DNA of 64,000 nt from NCBI GenBank assembly GCA_934045905.1, contig OW203766.1, positions 19,028,309 to 19,092,308 on the forward strand, given 5' to 3'. Shown in pieces: positions 56,790 through 64,000 of this stretch. This stretch comes from Leuctra nigra. Lineage: Eukaryota > Arthropoda > Insecta > Plecoptera > Leuctridae. The position numbers and the translations under genes were made by a program. How positions within the stretch are numbered: the stretch's first letter is position 1; each line of letters begins with the position of its first letter. The notes beneath the pieces were generated by a model. That model did no database searches. It was not told the DNA's origin and saw nothing but the letters and a program-made list of their open reading frames with translations.

Positions 56790-57190
56790 GGGGATAAAAT
56801 GATTGAGAATAATCGATCGATACAAAAATATTTTCTTGAAATTACAAGTTCAACTATCTTTATGTAGAAAATAATTTCGAATTTGGTTTTAACTTTTAAA
56901 ATAGCACACGTTTGTTTTCAATTTTTTCCTGATAGTATGTTCATAATGTCTACCATAATAAAAAATTTCGTTTAAATCTATCGACACAAAAAAATAGATC
57001 TTCATATTTGCTTAAAAATTACACGATTTTCTTTTTCCGCCATAAGATAACAGGGTGGAGACAAATCAATTTATCTCAGAAACTGGACACGGGAAGTGTT
57101 TAATTTTTTCAGGGATTGAGTATTGCATGATTATCAATAAGTCATCAAAATTTCAAGTTAATCGGAAACATTGAGGTATGGTTAAAATTC
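56790..57190 (+). repeat. Dispersed repeat H, copy 1
   Basis: Shares CTTGAAATTACAAGTTCA, ACTTTTAAAATAGC and GTTTTCAATTTTTTCCT, and then ATCTCA...TAGACACG-like words, with 61960-62480 in the same order. Diverged; class unknown. Confidence 0.5.
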
Positions 57191-58073
57191 CGCGTCGCAT
57201 CTGTTGTTAGTTTCCTACAGTTTGCTCTCTTCTCAGCATCTCTGTCCAAGTGTATTCAACGAAGAAGCCTTCACAACGTCGAGAGTGTTCTCAAGAAGGT
57301 CTGTGAATTCAAGTCACTGCGAACTCCATCTTTTATGTTGGTTTACCCTTCTGCTTTGCCATTCCGACAGACTTTGTTGTCTCCTCGGGGAGCTTTTTGC
57401 CTCGAGCTTACGCGGGCACCACGTGACATCGGTAGTTTTGCGTAGCGCACGCCCACGCTCAGTGCCAATACGGTAATAGGATATATAGATACATTATTGA
57501 TGACAACGATGTAGGAGATAAAATTGTCAACTCAAGTCAGGGTGGAGGAAAGTTTACGAGTTAGACGACAACTTATTTTGTTTGTAGAGGCCTATATTTT
57601 CCGTCGGACTACAAGGCTTCGTACTATTCGTAGTCTCATGAACTAAAGAATGAACCAATCCTGGAGCAGGTTTAGTATTTTCATATCCCTATAACTTGCG
57701 AGCTCCTTTTTGGATGTGCAAAAAAATATTCTTGACAATGATATCGCGTTACATTTTAAATAATGAATTGGGTTTCGGATACCGGATTAAATATGGTCTG
57801 AAAAGCTCTCAACTAGTTTAAAAAGCTTTTAGTGACTTTGAGCTAAAGTCCATCCTTAATCTTTTCAGAACTGATATTAATTATAATTTTAATTAACTAG
57901 CAAATTATTCTCTAAGCGTCTGCATTTTACTTTATACCCCAGCTTTGGTACATCGAGGTTAGAAATTCGGCGCAAAAGTCGCCAGACTCTTGATTTAAAG
58001 TTTTGATTAGAGCGAAGTCAGTCGTTGACATATGTGGGACGCGTGGCGCCCAACTTGGGGGCAGAGGAATGGA
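57191..58073. other. Gene-free stretch
   Basis: The 90-codon frame at 57204 begins on TTG and is not supported. Confidence 0.35.
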
Positions 58074-58082
58074 GCGCCACCT
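58074..58082 (-). promoter_or_regulatory. CTCF-core-like motif in GC-rich island
   Basis: On the minus strand it reads AGGTGGCGC, the Drosophila CTCF core. It lies in a GC/CpG-rich island (58030-58180) in otherwise AT-rich DNA. The 91-codon ATG frame here (58032-58307) lacks a domain and looks like chance. Confidence 0.3.
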
Positions 58083-60304
58083 CCCGACGATAGATGTGTC
58101 CCTAGGATCATAGACGCACATGGAGCCGCGGATCAATATCCTGCCTCCTCGCGCGCTCCAGAGGCGGGAGACGGGAAAAATCCGGATGTTTGCCACGATA
58201 ATTGGGTTGGATGCAAATTTTCGTCGAATTTAATTCGGGTTCATCCGTCGGAATGTTTCAGCATATTCCTTCGTATGTGTTGGGCGTTTTCTGTCTTTTA
58301 TCTGTAGCGAATTGTAAAAATGAAACGATTTAGAAATCAATGCGATTGTCTTTTTTACATTTATTTTTAACAAGTACCTACGTTTTTTTTTTATTATAAC
58401 AGTAATTGCCAGCTAATTGTGAATCAAATCTAAAATGATAAAATTGTACGCCAATACTATTTTTTTTGCTGTGAAGAGATATTTTCTGAAATTAAAAAGC
58501 CATTTACCAATTTTCGCTTGAGACCTATTTTTTCCGTCGCCATTTTTAAAAAAGCTAAATGTCTGAAATACGTCTCTCAAGAACACATTTCTCACAATTC
58601 TTCTTAAACTTCATCACAGAGTGCCTCCTTCAATTCGCATAAAGAAATGTGATGGATGAGCTTACACTTACGTGAAGTGGAGTTGCCATTTCGTCAAGAG
58701 CTCTCAGGTGTCGATGTTGATGTATTAGCAACTTTGACGACATGATCTCGATACGTCGTCATCGCGGTGACCTACTTCGTGACCTCTGACCTACATTGGC
58801 GTTCCCGTTGACCCCGATGCTGCGGTCGCCCCATTTCATCCGCGATGGAAAAGAAGGAAGGGAGAAGCAACGGAGCGTGCGATGAGATAAACTACCTGGA
58901 TGATTCTTTAAGAGCAAGGGTTTAAATTATATAAAAGGAACGTTAAGAGGAGAAGAGTAGTACTGATGAACTGAAGAACGGCAATTGGAACAAAAAATCG
59001 CTCGGAAAAGATTTTTTTTTAGAAAACGAACGGAACTGCTAAAACTAGGTTGTTTTCAAGATTGAGCAGCTAACAGTTTCTTTCTCTAGGTTTTCTCCAA
59101 TTAAGATTAACTCTCAGCTGTCACAAACAATTTAACCCTTTCCCGGGCACATTTGCAGCAATGTTTTAAACTCTTTTTTGATGGAAACATTGTCTATAGC
59201 ACATTGTAAGACCAACTAGAACCATTTTGGATTTTTGTGTTATCGAAACCCCCCCTAAATTTGAGTGGGAACAGTTACCCTACTAAAATAACCTATTTAT
59301 ATGCTTATAAATATATAAAATCCCAAGAAACATAATCATGTACAATTTAATAATTTCTATATCACATTGCAACAAAGATCTTTTTCTTTTGTCCAAAACC
59401 TTTGTTTTTGATGGAAGTACAAATTGATTACAATATAACCCAAGTTTTAGTAATTAGCTTTTGTTACGTTTCCCCGAGAAATTAATAAGTAGATTCTTAA
59501 TCTTCTGCCAGAAAATTCTTCTCTCAAGTCTGTTTAAAAGACGCGAAATATCTCGGCAAGTTCTTGGGAGTATCAAGGTGCAGTGTTTCGCGTAGAAAGA
59601 AGCATTAGCATGAAGAGAGCTTGACAAAGTAAAGAAGGCTTAACTTTCACCGACACTTGAGTACAAACTGAGTGGCCTCATACTGTAGAGTACAGACACT
59701 TGAATTGACGGTAAAAATCGACTTCTAGTTTAACTTGATAATTAACTTTGAATTGCTATTCATTAGCAGAGCACTCTTCGCAAATTAATCGCGACCCTTT
59801 TTCATTGAGAGAATAATTAATTATTGTACATTGAAATATGAGAAGTAAAACTGTCTTGCTACGTCCTGGATTCGAACTTTGGGCTCCAGATAGACGATAA
59901 GCTTTTGGGAACAAGACATCGAATAGTTTTCATAAAAAGTATTTTACTCGCATTTTGTGAAACTTTATGGGAAAGTAATCAAATCATTCAAGTAAGCGAA
60001 GATGCCTCAGATGAATTTACGAGAAGTATACCTCAAGATGAATTTACGAGAAGTGGAATATCCGGAATAACTCTATTATTTATTCCAATGTTTGAAAATG
60101 TTATGACCCACTTGTTAATTTCAACTTCATTTTAGAATCCGTATCCAGAATCCCTGAAGTTGAATTTGCATTCGTTATTAATCCCGAGCTAAGAATCTGG
60201 GACGCGAGTTGTGGAGATTCCCATGATCTCACCCAACCTTCTCACCTAACCCCACCCACACCTTTCTTCTTCACATCGATCGCGCCGCACAATTGCACGG
60301 AGTC
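58083..60304. other. Gene-free stretch
   Basis: AT-rich. A reversed B-box-like GGATTCGAACTTTG (59869) hints at a SINE remnant. No gene. Confidence 0.35.
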
Positions 60305-60504
60305 NNNNNNNNNNNNNNNNNNNNNNNNNNNNNNNNNNNNNNNNNNNNNNNNNNNNNNNNNNNNNNNNNNNNNNNNNNNNNNNNNNNNNNNNNNNNNNNN
60401 NNNNNNNNNNNNNNNNNNNNNNNNNNNNNNNNNNNNNNNNNNNNNNNNNNNNNNNNNNNNNNNNNNNNNNNNNNNNNNNNNNNNNNNNNNNNNNNNNNNN
60501 NNNN
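60305..60504. other. Assembly gap (200 N)
   Basis: Exactly 200 N, a conventional placeholder size, so the true length is unknown. Frames crossing it are meaningless. Confidence 0.99.
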
Positions 60505-61601
60505 CTCGAATCATATACCCAGACTGTCATCTAAATATTAAAAACGATGCCAACAATTAAATCCTTTGATGATACAAATTGTATTTCTTAACTTCTTCAG
60601 AAGCCATCTGATTAATGACTGCATCCGGGTGGTCCTTTATGAATTCAACATCCACACATTTCTGATCGATTTGAAATACTGTACATTTCAACTTCAGTAT
60701 TGTTTAGGAAACACACAAACACAGATCGCGAATTTCCATTGTCGTCTTCCCAAGCTATGACTTGTTGTTTACGTCATGTAAATATCTGGTTCACTTCTAA
60801 AGACTTTGTGTTGTTATACGACCATTATTCTGCCATCTTGTTGTTCAGTCTCGGATATTATTCCGCTTTCAGTTCTATCAGACTCATGAGAATTATTTAG
60901 AGAAAAATGTTGCATGATCCAAGCTGCTCTGTTTGTTTCATTTGCCATACATCAAGATACTTTATCTGATTATAAGTGAATATATAGACGTTTAAGTATA
61001 AATATAGTCTAGGTGCACAATTATCTTCATTTTTATAATTCACTAGGGGAGCTTTGATTTTGCTAATTACCTCGGTTATAAAGCGCCGCCTAAAAGCCTC
61101 GTTCCATTAGCAATTTCGTCTGGAAAAACGCTCCAGGATCTATTCCTTCCATCCAGGAATATTCCCTGAAGTCAAAATATGCCTTCGTCTCCTGCTGCTC
61201 CCACAGAAAAAAAATCCAGTGTCGTGTATTCACTTATTTAATGACAAAATATTAGTAATTAATTTTCCTGGCAGTGGTTTCCCAAACCAATTACAGAACG
61301 TTTCAATTGCACTCAATTTCATCACGCCCTTACAATTTGATTATAAACCAACGATTCAATTTTATGATTAAGTAAATGCCTCAAGCTCTAGACTGAATCG
61401 AAGTTGTTCAAATTTTCAATCGTTTAATCCTTGTTTCAATGAGAATTGTCTGGAGAGCATCGTAATCCTTTCCAGACTGATCTAATTAGCAATTAGCTAT
61501 TACTCTCCCATGGCTAGGTTTAATTAAGACTTATCTATAATATTAAGCCAGTAGACTGAGTGATTCAATAACATAGTTTAGTTCGACTCTGGTTTCTAGA
61601 G
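60505..61601. other. Non-coding DNA with homeodomain-type motifs
   Basis: No gene is seen. TAATTA/TTAATTA words are frequent at 61060-61560 (for example CTAATTAGCAATTAGC near 61481). Sequence complexity is higher than in neighbouring repeats, as in a cis-regulatory module. This is only a pattern impression. Confidence 0.25.
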
Positions 61602-61775
61602 ACTAGAACCGCGTTGATGAGCAAACCGATGTGGATTGAAAACCGCACAGAGTTAGCCGCAGACGGGAGAGGATTTCACCGACTGGATTTTCCGATTAAG
61701 AGAAGATTCTCCACTCATCTGGTCAGAGAGCAGGAAAACGCCCAGCGAAACGCGTTGATAAAGAGGCGTCCATGT
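61602..61775 (+). repeat. Two motif copies of repeat J
   Basis: GACTAGAACCGCGTTGATGA at 61602-61625 and CAGGAAAACGCCCAGCGAAA with GCGTTGATAAAG at 61731-61770 match the J terminus seen at 2186 and 15310. Confidence 0.5.
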
Positions 61776-61959
61776 AATAAATAACAATAGCGTAATTTTT
61801 TGCATCAATTCAAAGTAGGTTAGTTGTATTGTATATATGAATATTCTTGTTATAGTTGACAGTTTAATAGATTCTTAGAGAAGAATATTGACCTCAATAT
61901 TAATTCTTTTGTGAAGTTTAAAGATCATTTAAGGTAGTACCTTCATTATACATATAAAA

Positions 61960-62480
61960 AAAATAATCTTGAAATTACAAGTTCAGAAAACGTTTTCCTA
62001 CATTTCAACTATATTTAAGTATAAATGAATCATAAAATGTAATTTAACTTGCAACCCCTGTCGTATAGCGAGGTTTCAATTTATTGCCTTCCGAGAATGA
62101 ACAAAACTGTAACACAGGAGGTATAGGGAAATCATTTAGTTTTTGGTTGATAACTTTTAAAATAGCGCACGTTGGTATTGTTTTCAATTTTTTCCTAATA
62201 GAATGTCCAACTATCTATCTAGAAATCAGTTTTTTGAAAAAACGTTGAACCTCAGTAAAATTCAAAACTCAAAAATAGCATGGAAATCGTCATAATTTTA
62301 ATGGCCCCCATAAGACTACATGTTAAAAATAGGAATTTATAACTACAATATCTCAAAATCTAGACACGAGAAGTTGTTCATATTTCACAGTATCGTGTAA
62401 ATAGTGATTATTGATACCTCTGCCAAAAATAGGCTTATTTGGAAGGTATGCGATATCAGTTGTGCTACCTTAAGATATGT
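61960..62480 (+). repeat. Dispersed repeat H, copy 2
   Basis: Direct, diverged partner of 56790-57190, with extra sequence between shared blocks. Confidence 0.5.
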
Positions 62481-63237
62481 GATGTAACTTGACGACACTT
62501 TCTGTGGTATTGTGATTTTAATGATTTTGTATGTTATTGTACGACTACGAGTGTAAATGTTTTCCAGATAGATTTCTGATTTGTGAACTCGTATACTTAG
62601 CAAGTAGGAAAGGTATTGAAAGAAACCATGTTCATTTGAAAATAAGCTTTGAAAATCCTTACTTGATCAAAGTTTTAAAAGAGAATCAGTCAAACGAACT
62701 GAGAGCTAAGAGCGTTCGTTTTTCAACCAATTTGGAGACTTTGTTTAGGTGATTCATGGAACTAATGATTATGTTTGCTCAATATATTTTTTTGATCGGA
62801 TGCGTATGGAAGGAAATAAAACAGTGTCCAAAAATTGACAAAGGTGTACACTTGGAATGATGTGAACAACTTTGGTATTGTGTTTTTGACCGGTTGCTTA
62901 TTATGTGAGTGAGACAAGAGGAGAAAACGTCTAGGGCAGTGGCAGACAAATTAAGACCTACCTCACGTAGGACGAAGAAGTTCTCGTGGAGCTAAATTCA
63001 TGTCCTTCGTGTGAACGTTGGTTCAGTTATGAAAACAGACTTTATTTCCCTTGCGTGGGTATTAGAAGGATCAAAATCCCTATAGTCACATAACAGGCTG
63101 TGAAAATCGGCTTATAAGATCTGGAGGGCGTAGAATTTCGCTTTTAGGACATCTTCAGAACAAAGGCAAACCAATGCTTTATATTCAAAACCGTTTCCGG
63201 GTCAAATACCGTTCGGAAATGACGTATCATCACCCTC
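62481..63237. other. Gene-free stretch
   Basis: No gene recognised. Confidence 0.35.
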
Positions 63238-63492
63238 CCCCCCCCCCCCCATCTCGAAGAAATCAATCACCCCGAAAAACCACCCTCCGATTGTTTGCCT
63301 TTTGTTTGACCGGCTCGAAGTGAAAAGTGCATCACTGCATCCCCTTCGCTCTTCCACACGGCGACCTCGCCCTCTCTCCCTCCTACACGCAAGCTCGGTG
63401 GCCTACATCCCGGGCGTCGCGGAGGCCGCCCCCAGTTCACGCCGAGCCGTCGTCGACGTCGCATCTCGCCACGACGACGTCCACACGCCGGT

Positions 63493-63552
<60 letters not shown>

Positions 63553-63650
63553 CGCATTACGACAGATAGCACGAGGTCGGCGGTGGGATTCAAATGTGCC
63601 GGTTGGATCAAGTGAAACGGGAAGTTCTGCCAACGTTCGAATAGACGCGG
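63238..63650. other. GC-rich island with C-run and GA repeat
   Basis: A C-run (63238-63250) and a (GA)n run (63495-63549) bracket a CpG-rich segment. All six frames are partly open because of the repeat. The longest + frame (189 codons) starts on TTG. It may be a promoter or first-exon island, but no donor is convincing. Confidence 0.35.
63495..63549 (+). repeat. (GA)n microsatellite
   Basis: Uninterrupted dinucleotide run of about 55 bp. On the other strand it resembles the CT run at 34660, which is in a similar GC-rich setting. Confidence 0.95.
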
Positions 63651-64000
63651 ACGGTTACTGTTTTTCTGTGAAGTTGGTAGTGATCAGTGCTTTTGAAAGA
63701 ATAGGGTTAGAGAGTCATCGGCATTCTTTAACAAAAACTAAACTTCATTTAATTCTCGTCTTCTCTGTGTCTTGGAAGATTACTTTCTCATCTCACTCTT
63801 ACATATCACCTGCATTACCCTTCCAAATGTCGCCGGGTTCCACGCGCTCTCCAGATCGCTTCCACGGATGACAGGAAGCGATCAGCGATGATAAACGACG
63901 CGTCGCAAGTCAGGAAATTGATTCCTACTTCATGAATATATACCTAGGACGATATGCATGTGAAATTGATTGCCGATAAGACGAGTGCGTTTATCATTGC
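63651..64000. other. Gene-free stretch to window end
   Basis: AT-rich; nothing further is supported. Confidence 0.4.

Noticed and set aside
58032..58307. 91-codon ATG ORF in a GC-rich island
   Set aside because: No domain; both strands are open; the second half is AT-rich chance sequence.
60242..60541. Frames crossing the N gap
   Set aside because: Artefacts of translating 200 N.
63302..63871. 189-codon ORF with an Arg-Glu repeat
   Set aside because: It begins on TTG, and its length comes from the (GA)n microsatellite.

Overview
The window looks like AT-rich nuclear DNA of an arthropod, most likely an insect. It has no operons, long gene-free stretches, GT-AG splice sites around GC-rich coding islands, an arthropod-type initiator (TCAGTC), many small inverted-repeat transposons, tRNA-derived SINE-like pieces, and a 200-base N gap from scaffolding. 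I cannot name the species. A hemipteran-like genome is only a guess from composition and repeat load.

Coding content is sparse. The main gene is on the + strand. A probable non-coding first exon (21989-22132) and a second exon start (22754) lead to a very large coding exon (23080-27063, about 1,328 codons) of an intrinsically disordered Ser/Pro/Gln-rich protein. That protein carries candidate docking motifs for PTB, SH2, SH3 and PP1 partners. It is phase 1 at both ends. A short exon at 31236-31364 has matching phases and may be the next exon or an alternative start. A terminal-exon candidate with stop and poly(A) signal lies at 43415-43663. Weaker first-exon or promoter candidates lie near 9.7-10.15, 30.4-30.7 and 34.5-34.8 kb. 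On the - strand, 19300-19731 is an ATG-started, extremely acidic 143-residue ORF.

Region by region: 1-1.75 kb is a 64-bp satellite; 2-8 kb holds SINE/MITE debris and a roughly 940-bp tandem duplication of tRNA-like cassettes; 8.9-9.65 kb is a near-perfect 313-bp inverted repeat; 13.5-15.2 kb is a Foldback-like element whose ends are arrays of the palindrome GCAAGATCTTGC and whose centre is a second palindrome array, with a 46-bp miniature at 20.63 kb; 17.3-18.9 kb holds a LINE tail, a MITE and microsatellites; 19.3-27.1 kb is the coding core; 28-43 kb is probably intron or regulatory DNA with TA-flanked MITEs, three X-box (RFX) motifs and a 53-bp minisatellite that repeats a CRE (TGACGTCA); 43-64 kb is mostly non-coding with more MITEs, a SINE, a 45-bp near-identical dispersed pair and an N gap.

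The most unusual structures are the palindrome-array transposon with its miniature, the long perfect inverted repeat, the tRNA-like cassette array with a shared leader, and the CRE minisatellite. All family names are inferences from motifs. No database search was possible.
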